Below are positions 17,433 to 25,537 of a DNA stretch of 64,000 nucleotides, piece by piece. Below the pieces are notes generated by a model. The model saw only the letters and a program-made list of their open reading frames with translations, ran no database searches and had not been told where the DNA came from. The position numbers and the translations under genes were made by a program. The stretch comes from Clostridiales bacterium (lineage in GTDB: Bacteria > Bacillota > Clostridia > Oscillospirales > Oscillospiraceae), in contig CP107216.1 of assembly GCA_025757645.1 (NCBI GenBank), positions 929,501-993,500 of the forward strand, given 5' to 3'. Position 1 is the first letter of the stretch; every line of letters begins with the position of its first letter.

Positions 17433-18050
17433 TCAATACTCCTCAAAGTTATCCTGATAGCGCGCGATGGCCGCGCGGATCTCGTCGCGCCCGAAGCCGC
17501 GGCGGTAGAGATAGTCCGACGCGCGGCGCAGCTCGTCGCGGTCGGGTGTGTCGCTGCGCAGGCGGCGGCGCAGCAGCGTGTCGATCTGATCGTCCTGCTC
17601 CGGCAGCTCCTGCAGCGCATCGTCCCACAGCTCGCGCGGGATGCCGCGGCGGTAGAGCTCGCTGCGGATGCGCCCGGCGCCGTAGCCCTTGGCGGCATAG
17701 TGCCGCACGCACATGGCGGCGTACTGCGCATCGTCGAGCAGGTGCATCTCCTGCAGCCACGCGGCGGCGTCCTCGGCGTTTTCCGGGCTCTCGCCCTTTT
17801 CCTTCAGCCGGTCGGTCAGCTCCTTGACCGACATGGCGCGCGCGCCGATGATGCGCAGCGCCCGCTGCCGGCAGCGCGAGCGCTCGGAGGCCGCGCGCAG
17901 CGCGCCCAGCTCCGGGCTCGTCAATTCTTTTCCGCTGCGCAGGTGAAAATCCGTCACGACGGCGAGCGTCGTGCGCACCTCCTCGCCGGTGTCAAACCGC
18001 GCCAGAAAGCGCTCCGGCGCGGTCTGTTTGAGCTCAATGAGCCGGGCCAT
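17433..18050 (-). CDS. recX: RecX regulator of RecA
   Basis: The 205-residue RecX protein modulates RecA filament activity. It has the usual three tandem three-helix repeats: ALRIIGARAMSVKELTDRLKEKG, then AAWLQEMHLLDDAQYAAMCVRHYAAKGYGAGRIRSELYRRGI, and a degenerate third ending YLYRRGFGRDEIRAAIARY. The ATG shares one base with the recA stop (TGATG), so the genes are translationally coupled, as is typical. The N-terminal 60 residues form an extended region before the first repeat. Confidence 0.93.
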   Translation of the reverse strand: MARLIELKQTAPERFLARFDTGEEVRTTLAVVTDFHLRSGKELTSPELGALRAASERSRCRQRALRIIGARAMSVKELTDRLKEKGESPENAEDAAAWLQEMHLLDDAQYAAMCVRHYAAKGYGAGRIRSELYRRGIPRELWDDALQELPEQDDQIDTLLRRRLRSDTPDRDELRRASDYLYRRGFGRDEIRAAIARYQDNFEEY

Positions 18051-19156
18051 CAGCCCTGAAAGTCATCGGCTGCCACTTCGACGGCGCGGCCGGAGGCAAT
18101 GGCGGCCTTGCGCGCCTGCGGGCTCATGAGCTTGTGGGCGTTGGCGCGGATCTCCGCCTCGATCTTGTCCGAGACGTCGGGGTGCTCGCGCAGATATTCC
18201 TTCATGCTGTCGCGGCCCTGCACGCGCACATCGCCGTAGGTGTACCACGCGCCGGCCTTGTCGATCAGGTCGAGCTTGACGCCGAGGTCCACGATCTCGC
18301 CGATCTTGGAGATGCCTTCGCCGTAGATGATGTCGAACTCCGCCTCCTTGAACGGGGGCGCGACCTTGTTCTTGACGATCTTGGCGCGCGTGCGGTTGCC
18401 GATCATCTCGCCGCCGACCTTCAGCGTCTCGATGCGGCGCACGTCGATGCGCACGCTGGAGAAGTACTTCAGCGCGCGGCCGCCGGGCGTCGTCTCTGGG
18501 TTGCCGTACATGACGCCGATCTTCTCACGCAGTTGGTTGATAAACACGACGATGCAGTTTGTGCGGCTGACCGTGCCGGCCAGCTTGCGCAGGGCCTGGC
18601 TCATCAGGCGCGCGATCACGCCGACGGACGACTCGCCCATCTCACCCTCGAGCTCGCTGCGCGGCAGCAGCGCCGCCACGGAGTCGACGACCACGACGTC
18701 GAGCGCGCCGGAGCGCACGAGCTGCTCCGTGATCTCGAGCGCCTGCTCGCCGGTGTCCGGCTGGGAGATGAGCAGGCTGTCGATGTCCACGCCGAGGGCA
18801 CGGGCGTAAGCGGGCTCGAGCGCGTGCTCCACGTCGATGAACGCGACCTCGCCGCCCTCTTTCTGGGCGCTGGCGAGGATGTGCAGCGCGAGCGTCGTCT
18901 TACCGGACGACTCGGGCCCGTAGATCTCGACGATGCGGCCGCGGGGCACGCCGCCGATGCCGAGCGCGAGGTCGAGCGACAGGGAGCCGGTGGAGATGGC
19001 CTCCACGTTCACGGGAATGTCGTCGCCGAGGCGCATGATGGCGCCCTTGCCGAAGTTCTTCTCGATCTGGGCGAGCGCGGTCTCGAGCGCTTTTTTCTTG
19101 TCCTCCGGCTTGACGGGGCCGGTGGACACGGGTGCGGATTTTTTCTTTTCAGCCAT
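18050..19156 (-). CDS. recA: Recombinase RecA
   Basis: The 368-residue DNA strand-exchange ATPase is complete. Walker A is GPESSGKTTLALH (about residues 80-92). Walker B is VVVVDSVAALLPR, with the MAW-equivalent GEMGESSVGVIARLMSQALRKL. Loop L2 is INQLREKIGVMYGNPETTPGGRALKYF. The N-terminus carries a short Lys-rich extension before KKALETALAQIEKNFGKGAIMRLG. It drives homologous recombination and LexA cleavage. The ATG follows TAGAGGTG. It sits between prmC and recX in a minus-strand cluster. No SOS box was searched for rigorously. Confidence 0.98.
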   Translation of the reverse strand: MAEKKKSAPVSTGPVKPEDKKKALETALAQIEKNFGKGAIMRLGDDIPVNVEAISTGSLSLDLALGIGGVPRGRIVEIYGPESSGKTTLALHILASAQKEGGEVAFIDVEHALEPAYARALGVDIDSLLISQPDTGEQALEITEQLVRSGALDVVVVDSVAALLPRSELEGEMGESSVGVIARLMSQALRKLAGTVSRTNCIVVFINQLREKIGVMYGNPETTPGGRALKYFSSVRIDVRRIETLKVGGEMIGNRTRAKIVKNKVAPPFKEAEFDIIYGEGISKIGEIVDLGVKLDLIDKAGAWYTYGDVRVQGRDSMKEYLREHPDVSDKIEAEIRANAHKLMSPQARKAAIASGRAVEVAADDFQG

Positions 19157-19175
19157 AGTGATTCACCTCTAAGTA

Positions 19176-20030
19176 TCAGATGCGGCCGACGACGACGCGC
19201 CGGATGCCGGCGGTGTCCTCTAGGGCGGTCACATCGGTGTATTTTTCTTCTGTCATCAGCGCCATGACGGCGTCCGCCTGATCCTCACCGACCTCGAACA
19301 TGAGCCAGCCGCCGGGGCGGAGGATCTGCGTCCAGTGGCGCACGATCGCGCGGTAGAACATCAGCCCATCCTCGCCGCCGTCGAGCGCGCCGAGCGGCTC
19401 GTAGTCGCGCACGGAGCTGTCGAGCGTGAGGATGTCCATGCTCGCCACATACGGCGGGTTCGACACGATGAGGTCGAACGTGCCAATGCCCATAGGGGGC
19501 TTTTCGAGCGCGTCGGCCTTGAGGCAGATGGTGCGGTTCTGGTGGTTGCGGCGCAGGTTTTCCTTGCTCACGGTGAGGGCCTCGTCGCTGATGTCCACCA
19601 TGACGACGCGCGCGGCCGGCAGCTCATGCGCCAGCGCGCAGCCGATGCAGCCGCTGCCGGAGCAGAGGTCGAGAATGCGGGCGTTCATCTTCCGGCCGAC
19701 GAGCACGCGCAGCGCCGCGTCCACGAGCACCTCGGTGTCCATGCGCGGGATGAGCACGTCGGGCGTGACCACGATCGGCAGGCCGTGAAACTCCCACTCG
19801 CCGATGAGATAGGCCAGCGGCTCGCCGGCGATGCGGCGCTGCAGCAGGGCCTCGATCTTCTGTTCATTTTCGTCGGAGGTGTACAGGCGCAGGTCGCGCA
19901 CGAATTCCTCCTTCGTCTTGCCGACGGCATAGGCCACCAGCAGCCGCGCCTCGAGCGCGTAAGCCTCCACGCCGGCGTTTTTCAGCGCCGTGCGCGTGGC
20001 CAGATACAGGTCGTTATAGGTCTTTGGCAT
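19176..20030 (-). CDS. prmC: Release factor glutamine methyltransferase
   Basis: The 284-residue SAM-dependent enzyme methylates the GGQ glutamine of peptide release factors. The N-terminal helical domain has LLVAYAVGKTKEEFVRDLRLYT and the family block RRIAGEPLAYLIGEWEF. SAM motif I is ILDLCSGSGCIGCALAHEL (about residues 119-137), and the catalytic NPPY is in FDLIVSNPPYVASMDIL (about 184-200). It lies between the YqhQ-like gene and recA. prfA, its usual neighbour, is not in this window. Confidence 0.96.
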   Translation of the reverse strand: MPKTYNDLYLATRTALKNAGVEAYALEARLLVAYAVGKTKEEFVRDLRLYTSDENEQKIEALLQRRIAGEPLAYLIGEWEFHGLPIVVTPDVLIPRMDTEVLVDAALRVLVGRKMNARILDLCSGSGCIGCALAHELPAARVVMVDISDEALTVSKENLRRNHQNRTICLKADALEKPPMGIGTFDLIVSNPPYVASMDILTLDSSVRDYEPLGALDGGEDGLMFYRAIVRHWTQILRPGGWLMFEVGEDQADAVMALMTEEKYTDVTALEDTAGIRRVVVGRI

Positions 20031-20060
20031 CTCTCTATCTTCCAGTCCTTTGCTGACGGA

Positions 20061-21038
20061 TTACCAGGCGTCGCTGCCCTTCTGCTCTGGGATGACGAGC
20101 TCGAGCGCACGGATGGCGCACTCGATCATGCTGTCGTCCGGCTCGTTGGTGGTCAGGCGCTGCAGCCACTTGCCCGGCGCGGACAGAATGCGCGAGCAGA
20201 GGTTGTCGTGCCGGCCGACCCAGCGGTTGATCTCATAACTGATGGACACGACGACCGGCAGCAGCAGCAGCCGCAGGCCAATGCGCACCCACGGATTGTC
20301 CCACAAGCCGACGCGCAGGCTCACGAGCGAGAACACCAGAATGCTGATGATGACGACGACGAACAGAAAGCTCGTGCCGCAGCGGGGGTGGAAGCGCGAC
20401 TGTGGCCGCACGTTCTCGACCGTCAGCGGCAGGCCCTTTTCGTAGCAGAAGATGGTCTTGTGCTCCGCGCCGTGGTAGGCGAACATACGCTCGACGTCCT
20501 TCATGTGCGCCACGCCCCACAGATACAGCAGGAAAATGACGATGCGCAGCAGGCCCTCAAAGAGGTTGCGCACAACGGGGCTGTGGATAAAGCCCTTGGT
20601 CAGGCCGGCGAGCAGCGTCGGGATCAGGATGAACAGCACGATCGACAGCGCGATGCCGAGCACCACGGCCGTACCGATGATGATGTCCTTGGCCTTCTCC
20701 TCGCCGAAATGCTTTTCGATCCAGAGGTCGATCTTGCCGGGCTCCTCCTGCTCGTCCTCGGGCAGCAGGTCGGCCGAATAGGTCAGCGCCTTCATGCCCT
20801 TGACCATCGAGTCGAGAAACACGATGACGCCGCGGATGAGCGGCCAGCCGAGGATCGGGTGCTTTTCGCGGACCCAGTGCAGCTCCTCGACCTTCTCGAC
20901 CATGCCGTCCTGCGTGCGGCAGACGATGGCCTGCCGGGTCGGGCCGCGCATGAGGATGCCCTCGATGAGCGCCTGCCCGCCGATGGATGTGCGGAACGAG
21001 ACGCTGGTATCGGGTTTTGCGGATTCGGTTTTGCTCAT
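20061..21038 (-). CDS. DUF1385 (YqhQ-like) membrane protein
   Basis: The 325-residue protein has the DUF1385 signatures IGGQALIEGILMRGPTRQAIVCRTQDG and PLIRGVIVFLDSMVKGMKAL. Two central hydrophobic segments follow (AVVLGIALSIVLFILIPTLLAG and GLLRIVIFLLYLWGVAHM). A conserved FAYHGAEHKTIFCYEKGLPLTVENVR motif precedes HPRCGTSFLFVVVIISILVF. The His/Cys-rich motifs suggest metal binding, but the function of the family is unknown. Clostridial genomes commonly place it next to prmC, as here (30 bases apart). Confidence 0.92.
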   Translation of the reverse strand: MSKTESAKPDTSVSFRTSIGGQALIEGILMRGPTRQAIVCRTQDGMVEKVEELHWVREKHPILGWPLIRGVIVFLDSMVKGMKALTYSADLLPEDEQEEPGKIDLWIEKHFGEEKAKDIIIGTAVVLGIALSIVLFILIPTLLAGLTKGFIHSPVVRNLFEGLLRIVIFLLYLWGVAHMKDVERMFAYHGAEHKTIFCYEKGLPLTVENVRPQSRFHPRCGTSFLFVVVIISILVFSLVSLRVGLWDNPWVRIGLRLLLLPVVVSISYEINRWVGRHDNLCSRILSAPGKWLQRLTTNEPDDSMIECAIRALELVIPEQKGSDAW

Positions 21039-21070
21039 ATGGTTACCTCGGTTAGAATGAAATTACGAAG

Positions 21071-22138
21071 TTAATTGCCGCTCTCCGGCGCGAACGGCAG
21101 GCGCACCGAGACCAGTGTGCCGCCGCCGGGGGCGTTGGCGATCGTCAGCGTACCGCCGGAGCGGGTGATGATCTCGTCGCACACGGCCAGACCGATGCCG
21201 CTGCCGCGGGCCTTGTGCTTCTCGCCCTTGAAGAATTTCTCCTTCACGTGCGGCAGCTCGTTTTCCGGGATGCCGGGGCCATGATCCCTAAATTGAATGG
21301 TAGCAGCTTCACTGTCCGAAAGAACGGACACTTCGATCGTCTTGCCGTCGCGGGCGTACTTGGCGGCGTTGTCGAGGATGTTGAGAAACACCTGCTTGAG
21401 GCGCTCCGGGTCGCCGGGCACGAGCGGGATCTCCTCCTCGGGCGGGTTGTAGATGAGTTGCATCCCGTCCTGCCGCAGCAGCTCCTGATAGGTGAAGATG
21501 GTGTCCTCGAGCTCGCTCTCGATGTCGAGCAGCTCCATGCTCAGGTTGAAGCGGCCGTCCTGGATGCGGGTGAACTCCAGCAGCTCTTCGACGAGACTCG
21601 TCAGGCGCGCGGCCTCCTTGGAGATGATGGCGATGCCGCGGCGGGAGTCGCCCTGGATGGCGGTGTCGAACATGAGCGTCTCGCTCCAGCCGGTGATGGC
21701 GGTCAGGGGCGTGCGCAGCTCGTGCGAGATCGACGAGATGAACTCCGACTGCATTTTTTCGCTGCGGCTGATCTCCTGTGACAGCTCATTGATCGCGGTC
21801 GCAAGGCGGCCAAGCTCATCGTCGCGCTGCACCGGCAGCTCCGTGCCGTAGCGCCCGCCGGCGATCGTGCGCGTGACCTCCGTGATCTGCTCGACCGGGC
21901 GCGACACGTGCCGGCGAAACCACAGCGCGCAGACCACGGCACCGGCGGCTGCCGCGAGGATGCCGAGTATGATGCCCAACGCCGTGCTGACGCGCCCGGC
22001 GCTCAGACCGATGGCCGCGCCGATGGCGACGCACAGCGCCGCGTGCACACATTGGCCCATGGCCATGCGCGAAAACAGGCCGCGGAAGGTGTTTTCCTGT
22101 TTGGGTTCGCCTGTGGGGGTGGGGGTGACGTCCTGCAT
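21071..22138 (-). CDS. HAMP-type sensor histidine kinase
   Basis: The 355-residue kinase has two membrane helices near residues 28-75 (CVHAALCVAIGAAIGLS and ALGIILGILAAAAGAVVCALWF). Only about four residues separate them, so it has almost no external sensor domain. A HAMP region with RPVEQITEVTRTIAGG follows. The H box is FISSISHELRTPLTAITGW with the phosphorylated His near residue 142. The ATPase N, G1 and G2 boxes include VFLNILDNAAKYA, FRDHGPGIPENELPHV and GSGIGLAVC. It starts four bases after the response regulator. With such a short loop the signal is likely in or at the membrane, or relayed by a partner protein. Confidence 0.93.
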   Translation of the reverse strand: MQDVTPTPTGEPKQENTFRGLFSRMAMGQCVHAALCVAIGAAIGLSAGRVSTALGIILGILAAAAGAVVCALWFRRHVSRPVEQITEVTRTIAGGRYGTELPVQRDDELGRLATAINELSQEISRSEKMQSEFISSISHELRTPLTAITGWSETLMFDTAIQGDSRRGIAIISKEAARLTSLVEELLEFTRIQDGRFNLSMELLDIESELEDTIFTYQELLRQDGMQLIYNPPEEEIPLVPGDPERLKQVFLNILDNAAKYARDGKTIEVSVLSDSEAATIQFRDHGPGIPENELPHVKEKFFKGEKHKARGSGIGLAVCDEIITRSGGTLTIANAPGGGTLVSVRLPFAPESGN

Positions 22139-22142
22139 GGCC

Positions 22143-22835
22143 TCAGTAGCCCCACTTATAGCCGTAGCCCCAGACGGTGGTGATGTATTCCGGTTCGGTC
22201 GCGTCGTCCTCGATCTTGATGCGCAGGCGGCGGATGTTCACATCGACGATCTTGACCTCGCCGTTGTAGTCCGCGCCCCAGACGGCGTGCAGAATGTCCT
22301 CGCGCGAGAGCGCGCGGCCGGGGTTTTCCATGAACAGCTTCATGATGGCAAACTCCGTCTGCGTCAGGCGGATGTGCTCGCTGTTTTTGTCGAGCGTGCG
22401 CGAGCGCAGGTGCAGCACGAACGGCCCGCTCGAGAGCACGTCCTCGGTGTTCTCGCTGCCGCCGATGCGGCGGTAGAGCGCGTCCACGCGCGCGAGCAGC
22501 TCGGCAGGGGAGAAAGGCTTGGTGACATAGTCGTCCGCGCCGGTCATGAGGCCGGTGATCTTGTCCATCTCCTGGCTCTTGGCGCTGAGCATGAGGATGC
22601 CCATCTTCGAGCCGGTCGCGCGGATGCGGCGGCAGACCTCAAAGCCGTCGATATCCGGCAGCATCACGTCGAGCAGCGCAACGAGCGTGTCCGGATTCTG
22701 CTTGAGCTTTTCGAGCGCCTCCTCGCCTGTGGCCGCCTCAATGGGCTCGTAACCGGACCGGCGCAGGTTGATGACGACGAAGCTGCGGATGCTGGGCTCA
22801 TCCTCAAGTACGAGAATTTTCTTCATGTAGTCCAT
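22143..22835 (-). CDS. OmpR/PhoB-family response regulator
   Basis: The 230-residue regulator has a receiver domain beginning KKILVLEDEPSI, with the phosphorylated Asp in VALLDVMLPDIDGFE (near residue 55), Thr/Ser in ILMLSAKSQ and Lys in DYVTKPFSPAELLAR. The C-terminal winged helix contains ALSREDILHAVWG, VDVNIRRLRIKIEDD and TVWGYGYKW. Starts at 22835 (MDYMKKIL) or 22826 (MKKIL) are possible, since AAAGGA lies 2 or 11 bases upstream respectively. It forms a two-gene operon with the histidine kinase. Target genes are unknown. Confidence 0.94.
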   Translation of the reverse strand: MDYMKKILVLEDEPSIRSFVVINLRRSGYEPIEAATGEEALEKLKQNPDTLVALLDVMLPDIDGFEVCRRIRATGSKMGILMLSAKSQEMDKITGLMTGADDYVTKPFSPAELLARVDALYRRIGGSENTEDVLSSGPFVLHLRSRTLDKNSEHIRLTQTEFAIMKLFMENPGRALSREDILHAVWGADYNGEVKIVDVNIRRLRIKIEDDATEPEYITTVWGYGYKWGY

Positions 22836-23007
22836 ATTCCTTTCCAAAGGCAGTGTGTGGGCGCCTTTGCGGTTAGTGGCGTCTGCTTTCCGGGAAAGCA
22901 GGAGGTTTGCAGAAATATTCATTTCAGTATATCACACAATTTACAATAGTGGTAGCAAAAAATTACGAATCGTGTTATTCTGTGACACAGGAAATGAGGT
23001 GGGCCAT

Positions 23008-23562
23008 ATGGAGCTTTTCTGGACGCAGATCACGGACGCGCAGCCGGCGCGCCCTGCGCGCACGAAGGCGCACGGGAGTGCGTGGGGCGTGTCGCTGCTG
23101 GCGTATGCGGTGCGCGCGGTCTGGGGCATCGACCTGCCGGAGACGGCGGAGCTGCCGGGCGGCAAGCCGTATTTTCCGGCGTGCCCGCAGCTGCACTTTT
23201 CCGTCAGCCACACGCGCACGGCGGCGCTCGTGGCGGTGTCGGCCGCGCCGGTCGGCGCGGATGTGGAGCAGGTGCGCCCGCTGCACCCGGCCATGGCGCG
23301 GCGGCTCGCGCAGGCGGACTGCGGCGACCTGCAGCCGTTCGAGCTCTGGACGCTGCGCGAGAGCTGGTTCAAGCTCACGGGCGCGGGCGACCTGCGCACG
23401 ATCCCGTTCCGGCGCACGGCCGGGGTGCTCGTCCCGCCGGAGGCGGGGGCGCTCTGCCGCGTGTATGATGCCATTCCCGGCTGCGCGGCCGCCGCGTGCT
23501 CGCTTGCCGAGCAGCCGCCGGAGCGGCTGCGGTTCGTGCCGCCGCGCGAGATTTGCACTTGA
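23008..23562 (+). CDS. Sfp-type 4'-phosphopantetheinyl transferase
   Basis: The 184-residue enzyme is predicted to load phosphopantetheine from CoA onto acyl or peptidyl carrier proteins. Seen motifs are LPGGKPYFPACPQLHFSVSHT (substrate entry), VGADVEQVRP (the magnesium-binding G-x-D/E region) and FELWTLRESWFKLTGAG, matching W-x-KE-x3-K with Arg-Glu in place of Lys-Glu. The ATG at 23008 follows GAGGTGG. No polyketide or peptide synthetase is in this window, so the carrier protein it serves is unknown. Confidence 0.86.
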   Translation: MELFWTQITDAQPARPARTKAHGSAWGVSLLAYAVRAVWGIDLPETAELPGGKPYFPACPQLHFSVSHTRTAALVAVSAAPVGADVEQVRPLHPAMARRLAQADCGDLQPFELWTLRESWFKLTGAGDLRTIPFRRTAGVLVPPEAGALCRVYDAIPGCAAAACSLAEQPPERLRFVPPREICT

Positions 23563-23587
23563 AATGTGCGCCCGGCTGTTGTATAAT
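23559..23587 (+). promoter_or_regulatory. Promoter upstream of the truncated tRNA-Leu
   Basis: TTGAAA (23559) and TATAAT (23582) are spaced by 17 bases; the -35 box overlaps the PPTase stop codon. The broken tRNA-Leu starts 15 bases after the -10 box, so this was the original tRNA promoter and may still be active. No comparable promoter was seen just before the intact tRNA at 23792. Confidence 0.75.
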
Positions 23588-23602
23588 CAAACAGCCGAAT
23601 TT

Positions 23603-23643
23603 GCCGGTGTGATGGAATTGGTAGACGTGCTTGACTCAAAATC
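23603..23643 (+). pseudogene. Truncated tRNA-Leu (5' half only)
   Basis: GCCGGTGTGATGGAATTGG and the following bases give the acceptor 5' strand and D arm of a tRNA-Leu. These run into the anticodon loop CTCAAAA (CAA anticodon). After AAAATC the sequence no longer completes the anticodon stem, variable arm, T arm or acceptor 3' strand. It shares its layout with the intact tRNA-Leu at 23792. The break at the anticodon is a typical tyrosine-integrase crossover position, so this is probably one half of a used attachment site. Confidence 0.75.
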
Positions 23644-23676
23644 TACTTCGCCGCTTCATACCACCTTGGTGTAAAC

Positions 23677-23698
23677 CCTTGATTTTGCAAGGCTTTTT
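23677..23698 (+). terminator. Short terminator after the tRNA-Leu fragment
   Basis: CCTTG (23677-23681) pairs with CAAGG (23688-23692) and is followed by CTTTTT. It is a shorter relative of the hairpin after the intact tRNA-Leu, which also starts with AAACCCTTGA. Confidence 0.5.
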
Positions 23699-23791
23699 GA
23701 AAACTGAATATGCAATTTGGTTTTAATGTCCCTCCATGATGTCCCTCCGTTTTCTCGGATGGGGATTGGGAGATGACTTAAAATAATAGAT

Positions 23792-23879
23792 GCCGGTGTG
23801 TTGGAATTGGCAGACGAGGCGGACTCAAAATCCGTTGGGCTTATAACCCGTGCGGGTTCGACCCCCGCCACCGGCACCA
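23792..23879 (+). tRNA. tRNA-Leu (CAA anticodon), probable attachment site
   Basis: This is a complete class II tRNA. The acceptor GCCGGTG pairs with CACCGGC. The anticodon stem-loop is GCGGA-CTCAAAA-TCCGT, with a long variable arm and the T arm GCGGG-TTCGACC-CCCGC. CCA is encoded. An integrase gene ends 147 bases downstream, so this tRNA is the likely integration target. Its 3' part was not found repeated at the other end of the mobile region. Confidence 0.93.
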
Positions 23880-23889
23880 CACCTCAAAG

Positions 23890-23929
23890 GCTCGCAAACC
23901 CTTGATACGACTGGGTTTGCGGGCTTTTC
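23890..23929 (+). terminator. Terminator after tRNA-Leu
   Basis: GCTCGCAAACCC (23890-23901) pairs with GGGTTTGCGGGC (23913-23924), then TTTTC. Confidence 0.75.
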
Positions 23930-24025
23930 TTTATGTTATGTGTGCTTATGTACTGTCCCTCCTACATCATCAGATTTGCCATTTACGGGCTGATTTTAGG
24001 AGGGACATTGGAGGGACATAAAGCA

Positions 24026-25219
24026 TCATGAGGAGGGATATACGCCCAAAATCGCATTGGCAGATGCAATCTTCGAGTTGAAATTCAAGTGCGTGTAAAT
24101 GTTTGAGGTGGTCGAAATATCACTGTGCCCCAACCATTCCTGAATTTCTTTCAGGCTGACACCGTTTGCATACAACAGACTTGCGCAGCTATGACGAAGA
24201 TCGTGAAAGCGGATCTTCCGCATACCGTTCTTTTGCAGGATCAGCGGGAAATGCTGTGTGATATAGCCGGGCTTCACGAGTTCACCGATTTCATTGACAT
24301 AGATATAATCAGCAAACTTCCTGCAATAAGATTTTCCGCACAGCTTTCGGTTCAGCTCCTGTTCCGCTTTCAAGCGGTGCAGCAATTCCTCAAACGGCGG
24401 AACAAGCGGCAGACTGCGGTAGCTGGCCTTTGTCTTTGTTCTGTCCTTTTGAATGATCTTGCTCTTGCCGTCTATTGTCGCCTGCGTAACGGTGTGCCGA
24501 ATCGTAATGGTCTTTTTCTTGAAGTCGATGGCGTCCCATTTCAGGCCTACCGCCTCGCTTCGGCGCAAACCGTAAAATGCACCGAGGATCACGCCAAGCT
24601 CAATGGGATCACCACGGACAACTTCAAAAAGATGGTTCAGCTCATCCTCCTCATAGAAGCTGCCAACGAACTTTTCCTTCTTGGGCCGTTCAATCCGGTC
24701 TGCCGGATTCGAGTCAATCAGGCCGAGTTTGAAAGCGTGCTGCAAGGCTTTACGAATATTGGCGTGACGGTGTATGACCGTATTGGCAGAAACACCTCGC
24801 ACCGTCAATTCGTAGGTGTAGTAGTCCTGTATGTGCTTGGGTGTAACATCCTGCAATGCAAGACCGGGGTGGTGTTCCTCAAAGTACGGGATGATTTTGC
24901 TTTTGATTCCCATGGAATACGCGCCATAGGTGGTTTCCTCCACATTCTTTTTTGTCATTTCCAGCCAGTCGAGCAGGAACGCAGTAAAAAGAATCGTGCC
25001 AATGGGGGCTTTACCCGTACTGCGTTCGATTGCTCTTGCTTCCAGCTCTGCTTCCTTGGCGGCACGAGCCTCAGAAAGCATCTTTTCGGCACGCTTTTTG
25101 TTTCCCTTTACCGTCAGACCTGTAGACTTGGGCGGCGTGTGCCGTTTGCCGTATTCGTCCACATAGTTCAGTACCATATGATAGTACCCGTTTTTCTCTC
25201 GCAGATGTCCTGCTACCAT
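24026..25219 (-). CDS. int: Tn916-type tyrosine recombinase (integrase)
   Basis: The 397-residue integrase has an N-terminal AP2-like DNA-binding region (GYYHMVLNYVDEYGKRHTPPKSTGL) and a SAM-like core-binding domain (about residues 70-170). The catalytic domain carries the RHRY set: Arg in ALYGLRRSEAVGLKW-like context, HDLRHSCASLLYANGVSLKEIQEWLGHSD (His-x-x-Arg and second His), and the nucleophilic Tyr in TSNIYTHLNF. It should catalyse integration and excision at the adjacent tRNA-Leu. The ATG at 25219 follows GGAGGTC-like bases. Excisionase-like and toxin genes lie upstream. Confidence 0.95.
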   Translation of the reverse strand: MVAGHLREKNGYYHMVLNYVDEYGKRHTPPKSTGLTVKGNKKRAEKMLSEARAAKEAELEARAIERSTGKAPIGTILFTAFLLDWLEMTKKNVEETTYGAYSMGIKSKIIPYFEEHHPGLALQDVTPKHIQDYYTYELTVRGVSANTVIHRHANIRKALQHAFKLGLIDSNPADRIERPKKEKFVGSFYEEDELNHLFEVVRGDPIELGVILGAFYGLRRSEAVGLKWDAIDFKKKTITIRHTVTQATIDGKSKIIQKDRTKTKASYRSLPLVPPFEELLHRLKAEQELNRKLCGKSYCRKFADYIYVNEIGELVKPGYITQHFPLILQKNGMRKIRFHDLRHSCASLLYANGVSLKEIQEWLGHSDISTTSNIYTHLNFNSKIASANAILGVYPSS

Positions 25220-25318
25220 AATAAGACCTCCTTTGATTGGTACAGCGCTGATCCATCTGCCATTGACAGCAATATTGTAGCAGATAGAAGTACATCGGCC
25301 AAATGTGCAAACGAGGTT

Positions 25319-25537
25319 TTACGCAGTAGATTTTTCTATCAAGTCCAAGTATTCCAAAATGTTGAGCTTCGGGATTCGATAGCGGCGACCAACAATAAAG
25401 CTCTTGATCTTGCCGGACTTTAAAAGCCGATAGGCAGTTTTATCGCAGATGCCGCCGAGCATTTCACACATTTGCTCAACATTGACTACATCGGGATATT
25501 CAGCAAATAACAGTTTGTAGGCTGTCTGTGATTCCAT
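25319..25537 (-). CDS. Excisionase-like helix-turn-helix protein
   Basis: From the ATG at 25537, directly after AAGGAGGCGGCCT, the product is 72 residues. VNVEQMCEMLGGICDKTAYRLLKSGKIKSFIVGRRYRIPKLNILEYL is the MerR/excisionase-type winged helix: turn, 'TAY.LL..G.I' recognition helix and 'R.YRIPK' wing. Small proteins of this type next to Tn916-like integrases direct excision. The reading frame extends further upstream but lacks start signals. Its start overlaps the end of the MazF gene by 38 bases, implying joint expression. Confidence 0.85.
   Translation of the reverse strand: MESQTAYKLLFAEYPDVVNVEQMCEMLGGICDKTAYRLLKSGKIKSFIVGRRYRIPKLNILEYLDLIEKSTA

Larger units (their letters stand above)
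23727..24018. repeat. Repeated TGTCCCTCC sites flanking the integrase end
   Basis: The nonamer TGTCCCTCC occurs at 23727, 23740 and 23954. Its complement occurs at 23999 and 24010. Three copies lie between the intact tRNA-Leu and the integrase stop; two lie between the truncated and intact tRNAs. Paired direct copies 11-13 bases apart near an integrase gene resemble the arm-type binding sites of Tn916-family integrases. This is inference from position and repetition. Confidence 0.6.

Noticed and set aside
23603..23879. A single tRNA-Leu interrupted by a group I intron
   Set aside because: The second tRNA carries its own complete 5' half, and the DNA between has terminator and integrase-arm-like sites, so a truncated tRNA plus an intact one fits better.
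23727..24018. CRISPR array from the TGTCCCTCC repeats
   Set aside because: Only five nonamers with irregular spacing and both orientations; no cas genes in the window.
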